Source: Strigamia acuminata (Eukaryota; Arthropoda; Chilopoda; Geophilomorpha; Linotaeniidae). Taken from it: DNA of 64,000 nt. The DNA lies in assembly GCA_949358305.1 (NCBI GenBank), contig OX442322.1, positions 9,424,001 through 9,488,000 on the forward strand, given 5' to 3'. This document shows, one piece after another, positions 56,101 to 64,000 of the stretch. Both the position numbers and the translations under genes were made by a program. The first letter of the stretch is position 1. The number at the start of each line of letters is the position of its first letter. The notes under the pieces were generated by a model. The model saw only the letters and a program-made list of their open reading frames with translations, did not search any database and was not told the DNA's origin.

Positions 56101-58375
56101 CATTTTCAGGATTCCACAAATGGACATTATTCCGAACACAAGACGTGAAGTTCTCTCTTTGGTAGCCTCTATTTTCGACCCGATGGGACTCATTTCTCCA
56201 GTCGTTTTGAAAATGAGACTCCTTCTTCAAGACATTTGTCTACGTACAAAGAACTGGGACGGAAGAATTTCGGACTCAGAAAAGCAAGAGATTGACGAAT
56301 GGAGTCGAGACATCCAGAAATTAAAAGGCTATAAGGTACCTCGATGGTTAGAAACCTATTCTAATGAAGAGTTGAGTATTGAAGTTTTCTGTGATGCCAG
56401 CACTAAAGCCTTTGGATGTGCAATTTTCATCGTCAACAACAAAGGAAAAAGAACTTTGCTACTCAGCAAATGTAGACTAGCCCCTGCAAAAAAGATTACC
56501 TTGCCTAGACTTGAATTAACTGCTGCGGTCGTTGGTGTACGGATGTGTCAGTATTTGACAAATAACTTTCTGCCAGGTTATCCAATCAAAACCATTCGAT
56601 ATTTTTCTGATTCCACCATAACTTTGGCTTGGATCAACTCGAAGAAAAATGAGTGGAAGCCTTATGTTTCTAACCGCGTTCAGGAAATTGTTTCATCGTC
56701 TGACGCAAGCCAATGGTCACATATTCCGACAGAGTTCAATCCTGCAGATCTACTTACACGACCACACGATGCAAAAACATTAATGACAAATAAACTTTGG
56801 TGGAACGGCGTGGACGTTTCTAAAATCGAAAAAGTCGAGGTCGTGCAAGAAAAACTACCCGAAGAAGAAAAAAGAATTGTGGTTATGAATGTTCAAGTCA
56901 AAGAGACATTTATAAGCAAATTTTTCAAAAGATATCGCAACTTCAACCGTCTAGTTAGAGTATTTTCGTATATTTTGCGCTGGAAATCTCATCGTTTTCG
57001 CGGCGAAGATCTCGCGCAACGCGAAATGGAATCCAGTCAAATTAGGATTCTTCAATTTTCACAAGAAATCTACTTTCGAGAAGAGATCGAAGCTGTGAGA
57101 AACAAGACTGAAGTTGAGAGATACTCCCCTTTGAAAAATTTTGAATATTTCTTAGATGAGGATGGACTTTTACGTTTGCGCAGCAGACTGAGATTGTCTT
57201 TGCTTTCGTTTGACGAAAAATACCCGATTCTTTTGCATAACGAAAGTTGGGTAACTAGATTAATTATTCGCAAGACTCATCTTGATCTCATGCATGGAGA
57301 TTTGAGTGAAACACTTTACCGAATTCGTGAGAAATTTTGGGTTCTCCGAGGACGCAGGACCATTCAAACTGTGATAAGAGAATGTTCCGTTTGCAGAAGG
57401 ACTAAACTTGCAAGAAATAATCCGTCTACTGGAGAATTACCGAAAGAAAGAGTAACCCCAGCAGCTCCTTTTCAACACACCGGAATCGATCATTTAGGAC
57501 CTATTTTTGTGGGAAAGGACAAAAAACGATTGAAGAAAACATACATTTTATTATTCACTTGTATGGTTACACGAAGTTTACATCTCGAAGTGTCCGAAGA
57601 TTTATCCACTGAGAAATTCTTATTGGCATTCAGACGATTTTGTGCTCGTTACGGTTGTCCAGCAAAAGTCTTCTCGGACAACAGTAAAACCTTTGAAAAA
57701 GGAAGTACACAAATTCAGTCATGGGGAAAACTGATTGGCCGTTCGGACATAAAAACATTTCTGTCTGAGAAAAGGATTGTATGGACATTTATCCCTCCAC
57801 TTTCACCGTGGATGGGAGGAGCTTGGGAGAGACTAGTCCGTTCAGTAAAGGATAAATTGCGGAAAACTTTATTGAGACACACTGTGGATTTAGAAAATTT
57901 ACAAACCTTGGTTCTTGAGATCAGCTCCGTGTTGAATTCACGACCTTTGTCGTATGTACACGAAAATATAGACGGCGGCAGAATCCTTTCACCTGAAAAC
58001 TTTTTAACGGGAGGTATGCCGAAATACATGATCAACAAGACCTTGAATGCAATCAAGAAAAGTGACCTTCGAAAACTCGACAAGAAAAGAAGACAGTTCA
58101 TTTGGGATTTTTGGAGTATATGGAAACACAGTTACTTGATGCAGTTAAGAAACTTTTATGAGACTAAAGGAGATAAATCTTTTCAAAACCCCAAAATTGA
58201 TCAGATTGTTCTTCTTGAAAAGATGGGAACCAACCCTTACTTTTGGCCTCTTGCCAGAATAAAACAAGTTTTTCCTGGTGATGATGGACTAATTCGCATC
58301 GTCAGTGTTGTGCTTCCCGATGGAAGAGAGTTGCGTCGTTCTGTAAGGCATATTAGAGCCCTTGAACTTGATTGA
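53123..58375 (+). CDS. BEL/Pao gag-pol polyprotein (1750 aa, intact)
   Basis: Single frame from ATG to TGA. Order: Gag N-terminal helical part and the conserved Gag domain (~135-290); a Lys/Ser-rich linker; three zinc knuckles (~374-437); aspartic protease with D492 in IDPGSH; RT with YMDD at 915-918; RNase H with D1091 in FCDAS plus PADLLTR; integrase with a zinc-binding region and D1456, D1519, E1569; the BEL-specific C-terminal domain ending RALELD. The product forms particles, copies the RNA from the tRNA primer and integrates the DNA. All catalytic residues of RT, RNase H and integrase are present. Pro in the protease D-S/T-G motif is unusual but shared with BEL-2 and BEL-3. Confidence 0.96.
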   Translation: MERDRDTETSERDLLTVEQIEILETRWEAQLSSLNDLLSLSEKTSDPGELEALLLTANLKETRVVNGLNELQVYCEHAFYLESVEKLESSQTRVELLRRRWEVSKRSLPTLGGRLNMSTVSGANTSLNTSTSFRKNSKLPKLESVKFDGEIIKYKTFKSNFETSVHNDPDLSSVEKLQYLQTMCTGEAAALISTFPLIEESYDLAREELDRNYGDEDAQQTALIQSIRDLKTVSSIYPTKVLKANLTKISSTIRLLEQLKIPVRTSGAFLMPDILSKFPAPMTLRFYQVHGLSCKNILTLLDFFQKEVAMAERTEAVSPSEKAKKEKSEVEKAKVKGSMTTCTATQDSKSSSSSKVKTESRQENKSANSKALKCIFCQEDHLSGSCKKEFEINAKIELIKKNRLCFNCFRTGHRVGDCKVKFSCKHCGGRHHSTICKKSEVNNSPSPTEKPKESQVTTHVSCAISTSLQLMIFVADLKTKSGGSHHIRGMIDPGSHRSFITTELVNRLKLKKCGSISATTQRFNDSMPAATDYDVYNVTLQSKNDAQNFKLSMLSVENLPKVQGILNASVIEKVKKLNLELAEDLPAKTSQIDILLGVDAWWKVIKDGKKKINDDLGLINTLFGWVLIGAAGNTDLFEDEADLTSCCNTCNIEIHEQLDKLWNLEAIGINAGKKESDFTRDRFEATTKRLDDGRYEVMLPFNGQETDLDSNWELALNQLANTLKRIDSNDDYKKRYDDSMWQYIEENHAEEVPTEERFLKKGIYNIPHHPVIKEDRETTKFRVVFNASSAKKGKRSLNDCLFPGPSLNPDLILVMVRFRLYCIPIIADIKQAFLQVMINPTHRNFLRFLWVSRQYFKNPYSWRNLWNNIMILRMIVVPFGVISSPFLLCATIRKQADQYKETHPKEVDALDAGIYMDDLTSGGDHTTDTTKHCEELKMILDDGKLPLVKWATPNEKVFNDIKEKGFHMRSDEFCEQGVIKMLGILWDTQEDVLIFRIPQMDIIPNTRREVLSLVASIFDPMGLISPVVLKMRLLLQDICLRTKNWDGRISDSEKQEIDEWSRDIQKLKGYKVPRWLETYSNEELSIEVFCDASTKAFGCAIFIVNNKGKRTLLLSKCRLAPAKKITLPRLELTAAVVGVRMCQYLTNNFLPGYPIKTIRYFSDSTITLAWINSKKNEWKPYVSNRVQEIVSSSDASQWSHIPTEFNPADLLTRPHDAKTLMTNKLWWNGVDVSKIEKVEVVQEKLPEEEKRIVVMNVQVKETFISKFFKRYRNFNRLVRVFSYILRWKSHRFRGEDLAQREMESSQIRILQFSQEIYFREEIEAVRNKTEVERYSPLKNFEYFLDEDGLLRLRSRLRLSLLSFDEKYPILLHNESWVTRLIIRKTHLDLMHGDLSETLYRIREKFWVLRGRRTIQTVIRECSVCRRTKLARNNPSTGELPKERVTPAAPFQHTGIDHLGPIFVGKDKKRLKKTYILLFTCMVTRSLHLEVSEDLSTEKFLLAFRRFCARYGCPAKVFSDNSKTFEKGSTQIQSWGKLIGRSDIKTFLSEKRIVWTFIPPLSPWMGGAWERLVRSVKDKLRKTLLRHTVDLENLQTLVLEISSVLNSRPLSYVHENIDGGRILSPENFLTGGMPKYMINKTLNAIKKSDLRKLDKKRRQFIWDFWSIWKHSYLMQLRNFYETKGDKSFQNPKIDQIVLLEKMGTNPYFWPLARIKQVFPGDDGLIRIVSVVLPDGRELRRSVRHIRALELD

Positions 58376-58419
58376 TGTGTGTTTTGCAGACTTCTCTCAT
58401 CTCTCTTCTCTCTCTTTCT

Positions 58420-58433
58420 CGCTGGCAATTCGT
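58420..58433 (+). promoter_or_regulatory. Pre-3'-LTR block CGCTGGCAATTCGT of BEL-1
   Basis: Directly precedes the 3' LTR where a polypurine tract is expected. The preceding ~35 nt are instead pyrimidine-rich. Related blocks: CGCCGGCAATTCGC (BEL-2, BEL-3), GGCCGGCAACGC (C family), GGCCGGGAGCGA (LARD-B), GGCTGGCAGCGA (BEL-5). Confidence 0.6.
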
Positions 58434-59903
58434 TGTTGCAAACAACGTGGAATAATTTAGAAACTACTTTTATTGCCAATTTGTGTCTGAATAAATGTTT
58501 CCAAAGTGTGTTTTATTTTGCATAACATTTCAGTTTTTATTTACAGGATTTTTGCATTATTAAAATGTTTTTAGTGCTTTCAGATACTGATGTTTGATGA
58601 AATGTGATATTCCATTGTTTATTGCATTTATTTCTAGTGTTTATTGCGTGATTTTGTGTTACTTTATTCATTTTCTATCAATTTGTGTGATTTCGGGTGA
58701 AATTTGGTGCATTTGTCGTTGAACAGTTCACTAGTGTTATTGACGTGACGTCATATTTCAAGTTCTAGTTCGGTTTTTGTTCAAACTTCTAACCTTCCGT
58801 TTGGACGGAATTTTGATGGTTAGAATTGTTTTTGACATTGTTTTAGACTAATTTGGGGGTGATCTGTTGATTCGTGCACTCTAATTTCGTCCCGGAACAG
58901 CCGTTTTTCTGCTACGAGCGATCGTGACGGACCCCGCATGTGCGTTGCCGTCCAAGATCGTTTCGTTCGGTTTGCGGTTGATTTCAAGTGTTCTTTCATT
59001 AAAACGTGTCTTGTTTGCGGGAAATTACATTTCCTGAACTTATTTACTTATCTCAAAGTGTTTACATAAGTTATTTCTTGTGTTGAAATTCAAACCTTGT
59101 GTTTTGCCGCCAATGTAGAGTTTACCGGACGCCATGTTGGATTTTGCCGATGATTTGTAAATCTTTCATGTCGTTTTGTTTTTATATCTCAATTGGTGTT
59201 TGTACTATTTAGTTTTAATGTATTTCAATGCAAAATCTTTACTTATTTGGTTTTGTGTGTGACTTTGAATTCAAACTTGATGATTATGTCATTTTGCTTG
59301 TCTTTGATTGGTTAGGCCCAATTGTCTGCTTAGCGATCACTGTTTTCGCTGTTTTCTCCTTGTTTTGATTAATGAATTTTGTTGTTACGATAGACTTTAT
59401 TATTCCTGAGTTTTTTGTGCTCATTTTGAGCTATTACACATTATTTTTAATACATTTCTCGTAATTTGTTGTCTTTGCTTGAAATTGCATTTCCTCCGTT
59501 TCCGTGGCAACGGAGTATTTCTTTATTGTAAATTGCCGACAATTGGCTTGTTGCGTGCCTTTTGATTGATAATGTGTAATTATTCAGTTGCCATTTTATA
59601 TTTGATTAAAATAGTCGTGTTAATGTTAACTCTTGTATTTTCTGCTTTTGACCCATTTCCAATGTGTCCTGAGTAGAGAACCATTTTTCCCAGACTGGCC
59701 AATGGATCAGCAAGCACTTGGATACCATGCAAAAGTGTTTCCAACAGTTAAACCTTCATGTAACAGGAGATTTTGAGGCGAATCAAGTGCATTTCCACAC
59801 GGTACACGTACGAATTTCACTATACGATCGTTTGAGTTTGTTGGCGGGAGTTTCGAATCGCCACATCTCAGTTCTTCTCTGTTCCTGTTGACTGACCGCA
59901 ACA
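58434..59903 (+). repeat. 3' LTR of BEL-1
   Basis: Copy of 50743-52212; I see no difference on reading both. It is followed by the TSD CAGG. Confidence 0.95.
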
Positions 59904-60474
59904 CAGGACCCACACGACCACGAGAGGCGTCGCAAGGCGTGCGCTCACGCCCGACGCTCCCGAACGCTCACAAACGATGTCCAACGTTCATCCAGCGACC
60001 CAGGACACCTGGGGAGTTCCTTAAACACCAATACAAGTTAGTATAAATTAAATCACAAGCAAAACAAGCACTAAAACTGCAATTGTGCTTATTTCAGGTT
60101 CTTCCCGTCTCCCAGTTCACTTGCGCTATGGCGGCCATCTTGCCGGTGCACGACTATCTCCCTCGCAAGTGAACTGGAAACGGGAGAGAACTTACAAATA
60201 CTAGAAACAACACCTAAAAGTGAAAAAGACACATAAAACAATTACAAAAGACTAAAAACACAACTTTCAAACATTCCAGGTGTGGCAGGCGAAGTGGCAA
60301 CCCCCTTGAACTTCCAGGATCGTGTCAACAAAGCAGCAAACCAACTGGACATGTCAGATATGTGTTAAAAATCTATTCAAACTTGACAACAAAATTAAAA
60401 AAGCCTTTTCTTCCTTTCAGAAGATAAACAACGTGAAATCTCCAGATCTTTTTGTTGCGTTCTTGCTCGCAACA
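59904..60474 (-). repeat. 3' LTR of BEL-5, part 2
   Basis: Continues part 1 after BEL-1 and its TSD and ends TTCTTGCTCGCAACA. The total LTR is about 1554 bp against 1506 bp in LARD-B. It contains a palindromic TATGGCGGCCATCTTG site near 60127-60142 and the 7-bp inverted repeat TGTTGCG/CGCAACA at its sense start (60453-60474). Confidence 0.85.
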
Positions 60475-60526
60475 TCGCTGCCAGCCGAAAAAGAAGCAGA
60501 CAGCCGGCTCAAACAAATCGACCACG

Positions 60527-63500
60527 CTAATCCAGCTCCAAGGCCCTCACGTGTTTGACCGAGCGGCGGTATTCCTTTCCATTGGCTGTAACTACTCTCA
60601 CGACGCGCACAAACCCATCTTCGCCGGGTAGGACCTCGATGACCCGTGCCAGCGGCCAGAAGTACGGATTGCAGCCGACCTTTTCCAGCAATACTATCTG
60701 GTTGACCTCCGGATTCTTGAAACGTGAGTCGCCCTTAACTTCATGAAAATTTCTTAGTTGTTTCAGGTAACTCTCGCGCCAAATCCGCCAGAACTCCCAA
60801 ATGAAAAGTCGTCTCTTTCTATCCAATCGCCGTAGGTCTTTTTTCTGTATCGCGTGCAGCGGACGGTTGATTACCCACTTGGGCATTCCTCCAGTGAGGA
60901 AATTCTCAGGGCTGAGAATTCTCCCGCCGTCAACCTCCTCATGCACGTAGGACAGTGGCCTTGAGTTAAGCACGGAACCTATCTCGGCGGCTAGCGTCTG
61001 TAGCGTCTCCAAATCTACGGTCCTGCGCAGCAGCATCTTACGCAATTTATCTTTCACCGACCGCACAAGCCTCTCCCAGGCTCCTCCGGCCCATGGTGAC
61101 AATGGTGGAATGAACGACCAAACCACTCGCTTCTCCGAAAGGAACGTCCGGATCCCATCCTTGGTCAGCAATTTACCCCACGACTGTATCTCCTGGCTTC
61201 CTCGCTCGAAAGTTTTGGAGTTATCGGAGAACACTTTCGCCGGATACCCAAATCTTGCGCCGAAACGACGGAAGGCCAGAAGAAACTTTTCCACTGAAAG
61301 ATTCTCGGAAACTTCCAAATGTATCGCTCGCGTTACTAGGCAAGTAAATAATAGAATATAGACTTTCCTTCCTTTCTCCTTATGCCTGACTGTGAGAGGA
61401 CCGAGGTGGTCAATTCCTGTATGCTGGAACGGGGCTGCCGGCGTGACGCGCTCCATCGGCGGGTCACCAGTGGATGGGTTATTGCGGTCCAACCGTTCTC
61501 GTTTGCAGACCAAGCAACTCCGGATCACAGCCTTGACCGTTCGGCGTCCTCTTACAATCCAATACTTGTCTCTCAACCGATAAAACGTCTCACTCAGCTC
61601 ACCATGCAGGAGCTGCAAGTGAACCTTCTTGATGATTAGCCTTGTTACCCAACTATCCGGGTGTAACAAGATGGGAAACGTCTCGTCGAAGGGAAGCTCT
61701 GACTTCCCTAGACGGCTCCTTAGTCGTAGTAAATCTCTCTCATCCAGAAATATGTCGAAATTTTTCAGGATGGAGCCCTTTGCCACCTTCTCCTTCACCA
61801 TCGCGGCTTGTCTTTCGTCTGGAAAACTCAAGACCTGAGCCAAGCGGATGACTCTTTCCTCGGCAACTTCTATCTCGAGAACCTCGAGGTCCCTCCCGCG
61901 GGCGGAAAAAGGAAGCCAGCGCCGCATGAATGCGAAAACTCGTACGAGGCGATTAAAACTGCTAAACCGCTTGAAAACCTCGCATATATGCGCTTCTCCA
62001 TCTGACGCAACTAAAGCTACCTTTTCCTTCTTTGCCTCTTCCATTGGGAGGTCAACGTCTTCGGGTTCGTCCACGAGGTCTTCCAACTGACCAGGCCCGT
62101 CCCACCAGAGACGGTTGGCCAAAAGGCTCTTTGCCTCGCATGGGCGTGTCAATACGTCCGCCGGATTTCGATCCGTCGGGACGTATGCCCACTGACTCGG
62201 ACTTGACTTCTCAAGAACTTCTGCCACTCTGTTGGAGACATATGGCTTCCACCTGTTCTTATTAGACTTCAACCACCCGAGCGCGACCATTGAGTCCGAG
62301 TAATACCTTATCTTCCCAATCGGATAACCCGGTAAGAAATCTTCTAAGATGTACTCCACCATCCGGACTCCAACAACCGTTGCTGTCAACTCAAGGCGAG
62401 GTAAAGTCAACTTAGTGGTGGGGGCAATTCTGCTTTTGCTCAAGAGCAGTTGGGTTGCGCCTGACGCAGCTCGAACGTAGATTGCGCACCCGTACGCCTG
62501 TGGACTTGCGTCGCAAAAAACGTCAATGTCCATCTCTTGGCCCGAGTACGTCCCCATCCAACGCTTCACCCGGGCTTCGGTGAGGCGCTGAAGATCGGCG
62601 TACCATTTGGCCACTATCTCTCGGTTCTCTTCTGAGATAATGTCGTCCCATCTGATGTCGTGACCCCACATACTCTGCAAGAGTATCTTCATCCTCAAAA
62701 TGACTGGAGCTATCAACCCCAAGGGGTCGAAGACTGATGCCAATAATGACAGAATGCCCCTCCTGGACCGGGGGATCTCAACACCGGTGGGGATCCTGAA
62801 CATAAGCGTGTCGTCTTGGACACTCCAAAGGATGCCCAGCATTTTGACAATGCCTAAATCTTCAAACTTGTCTGCACGCATGTGGAAATCTTTGTCTTTG
62901 AGTGCGTCAAAGACCTCTGCCTTTGATGTTGCCCACTTGACGAGAGGCAGCTTTCCCTCGTCAAGGATTCTGCGTAGATTGACACAGTGTTTTACTGTCT
63001 CTTTGGTTCCATCGGCACCGGACGTCAAGTCGTCCATGTAGATGCCCTTGTCTAGGGCATCTGCCTCTTTGGGGAAAAGCACCAAATACAATCGCCCTTG
63101 CGCGCGGATCACAGCGCACAACAAGAATGGCGACGAATTCACCCCGAATGGTACGACTATCATTCTTAAAACGACCAGATGATCCCACAAATTCTGCCAA
63201 GAATATCCTTCTTGGAAGTATTCTTCTGAAACCCAAAGGAATCGCAAAAAATCGCAATGGTCCGGATTAATCAGCACTTGCAGGAAAGCCTGCTTAATGT
63301 CTGCTATCGCCACTACACAGAAAAGGCGAAAACGGATCATAACTGGGACAATATCCGGATTTAAAGAGGGGCCAGGATACAGGCAGTCGTTCAGCGAAGG
63401 TAGCCCCTTCTTCGCCGACGACGCGTTGAAAACGACACGGAACTTGGTCGTTTCCCGGTCCTCCTTGATCACTGGATGGTGCGGAATAACATAAACGCTA

Positions 63501-64000
63501 GTCTTCTTGTATCTCTCTGCCAGAGGTACTACTTCCGCGTGCTCTTCTTTGACGTAGTCCCACATGGCTTTGTTATAACGTTCCTTGTGGTCGCTGTTAC
63601 TATCAATTCGCCTAAGCGTATGTGATAGTTGATTCAGAGCCAACTCCCAGTTCGACTCCAAAGCCCCAATCTTATCGTTGAAGGGCAAGCAAACCTGGTA
63701 GCGACCATCCTCCATTCGCTTGTGCGACTTCTCAAAGCGATCTCGAACAAAATCTGAATCGCGTTCGCCTGCTGTAATTCCAACAGCCTCCAGACTCCAA
63801 AGCTTTTCCAAGTCACGGTCAGTCTTAATCTCACAGGTGTTGCAGCAAGAAACGTCACGCGAGCTCTCGGAGAAGACATCTGTCGACCCAGCGGCTCCTG
63901 ACAACACCCACCCAAAAATGGTATTGACCAAACCCAAGCGGTTATCCAATCGCTTCCGTCCGTCAAGGCAGATTTCCCACCAAACATCAACCCCAAGCAA
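60527..64000 (-). CDS. BEL-5 polyprotein, C-terminal 1157 codons (cut by window edge)
   Basis: Open throughout. The part seen runs from the end of the protease domain (LGVDVWWE) through RT with YMDD at 63029-63040, RNase H (VFCDASPQAYG and PADVLTR), integrase (GIDHLGP, VFSDNSKTF, and GGAWERLV with its Glu near 61071-61073) and the C-terminal domain ending RALELD and TAG. It is clearly diverged from BEL-1 to BEL-3 and its codons look richer in G and C. No stop or frameshift is seen, so the element may encode active enzymes; gag cannot be judged. It is the coding relative of LARD-B. Confidence 0.92.
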   Translation of the reverse strand: MLGVDVWWEICLDGRKRLDNRLGLVNTIFGWVLSGAAGSTDVFSESSRDVSCCNTCEIKTDRDLEKLWSLEAVGITAGERDSDFVRDRFEKSHKRMEDGRYQVCLPFNDKIGALESNWELALNQLSHTLRRIDSNSDHKERYNKAMWDYVKEEHAEVVPLAERYKKTSVYVIPHHPVIKEDRETTKFRVVFNASSAKKGLPSLNDCLYPGPSLNPDIVPVMIRFRLFCVVAIADIKQAFLQVLINPDHCDFLRFLWVSEEYFQEGYSWQNLWDHLVVLRMIVVPFGVNSSPFLLCAVIRAQGRLYLVLFPKEADALDKGIYMDDLTSGADGTKETVKHCVNLRRILDEGKLPLVKWATSKAEVFDALKDKDFHMRADKFEDLGIVKMLGILWSVQDDTLMFRIPTGVEIPRSRRGILSLLASVFDPLGLIAPVILRMKILLQSMWGHDIRWDDIISEENREIVAKWYADLQRLTEARVKRWMGTYSGQEMDIDVFCDASPQAYGCAIYVRAASGATQLLLSKSRIAPTTKLTLPRLELTATVVGVRMVEYILEDFLPGYPIGKIRYYSDSMVALGWLKSNKNRWKPYVSNRVAEVLEKSSPSQWAYVPTDRNPADVLTRPCEAKSLLANRLWWDGPGQLEDLVDEPEDVDLPMEEAKKEKVALVASDGEAHICEVFKRFSSFNRLVRVFAFMRRWLPFSARGRDLEVLEIEVAEERVIRLAQVLSFPDERQAAMVKEKVAKGSILKNFDIFLDERDLLRLRSRLGKSELPFDETFPILLHPDSWVTRLIIKKVHLQLLHGELSETFYRLRDKYWIVRGRRTVKAVIRSCLVCKRERLDRNNPSTGDPPMERVTPAAPFQHTGIDHLGPLTVRHKEKGRKVYILLFTCLVTRAIHLEVSENLSVEKFLLAFRRFGARFGYPAKVFSDNSKTFERGSQEIQSWGKLLTKDGIRTFLSEKRVVWSFIPPLSPWAGGAWERLVRSVKDKLRKMLLRRTVDLETLQTLAAEIGSVLNSRPLSYVHEEVDGGRILSPENFLTGGMPKWVINRPLHAIQKKDLRRLDRKRRLFIWEFWRIWRESYLKQLRNFHEVKGDSRFKNPEVNQIVLLEKVGCNPYFWPLARVIEVLPGEDGFVRVVRVVTANGKEYRRSVKHVRALELD

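Larger units (their letters stand above)
50743..59903 (+). mobile_element. BEL-1: complete, intact BEL/Pao retrotransposon
   Basis: A 9161-bp element with two 1470-bp LTRs (offset 7691) that look identical, a 4-bp TSD CAGG (50739-50742 and 59904-59907), PBS, leader, and an unbroken 1750-aa gag-pol frame. It is the only plus-strand element and the most likely competent BEL copy in the window. It is inserted in the 3' LTR of BEL-5. Confidence 0.96.
49756..64000 (-). mobile_element. BEL-5: BEL/Pao element, 3' part, split by BEL-1
   Basis: 3' LTR at 49756-50742 plus 59904-60474, interrupted by BEL-1, followed by pol running off the window. The LTR is related to that of LARD-B but clearly diverged. 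Gag, leader, PBS and 5' LTR would lie to the right. Confidence 0.88.

Noticed and set aside
1-64000. tRNA, rRNA or other host non-coding RNA genes
   Set aside because: None found on reading; the only tRNA-like sequences are primer-binding sites.

Overview
The window is animal genomic DNA made entirely of nested LTR retrotransposons; I see no host gene, rRNA or tRNA gene. BEL/Pao elements (family Belpaoviridae) are known only from metazoans and five copies are present, so the source is an animal, probably an invertebrate. I cannot name the phylum.

Ten elements can be separated by their LTR ends, target-site duplications (TSDs) and primer-binding sites (PBS). My labels are: COPIA (Ty1/copia, 1627-8942), BEL-1 (50743-59903), BEL-2 (20024-37889), BEL-3 (18301-20023 plus 37890-44162), BEL-4 (15280-18300), BEL-5 (49756-50742 plus 59904-64000, running off the right edge), LARD-B (21713-30248) and LARD-C0, C1 and C2 (1-9284, 9285-15279, 44163-49755). 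LARD means a large LTR element with no retroviral-type coding region.

Nesting order: BEL-3 is the oldest visible host. BEL-2 sits in its pol gene and carries LARD-B. BEL-4 sits in the 3' LTR of BEL-3; C1 sits in the gag of BEL-4, C0 in the 3' LTR of C1, and COPIA in the 5' LTR of C0. C2 sits in the 5' LTR of BEL-3; BEL-5 sits in the 5' LTR of C2, and BEL-1 in the 3' LTR of BEL-5. TSDs verify four insertions: COPIA GTTTC, LARD-B CTAC, BEL-2 GAAGT, BEL-1 CAGG. Nine of ten elements lie on the minus strand; only BEL-1 is plus.

BEL-1 (1750-aa polyprotein) and COPIA (1650-aa polyprotein) have uninterrupted coding regions and LTR pairs that look identical, so both are recent. BEL-2 is broken only by LARD-B. 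BEL-3 carries nonsense codons and a frameshift. BEL-4 keeps only the start of gag. BEL-5 is open to the window edge.

The BEL elements and the coding-free B and C elements share cis signals: a PBS for tRNA-His, a CACAACGC leader motif, an LTR beginning TGTTGC, and a GCYGGCA-like block before the 3' LTR. The four BEL leaders and LARD-B also share a hairpin whose base pairs covary. This suggests that BEL proteins mobilise the coding-free elements in trans. COPIA instead has a PBS for initiator tRNA-Met and a 1.04-kb leader with no sense-strand AUG.
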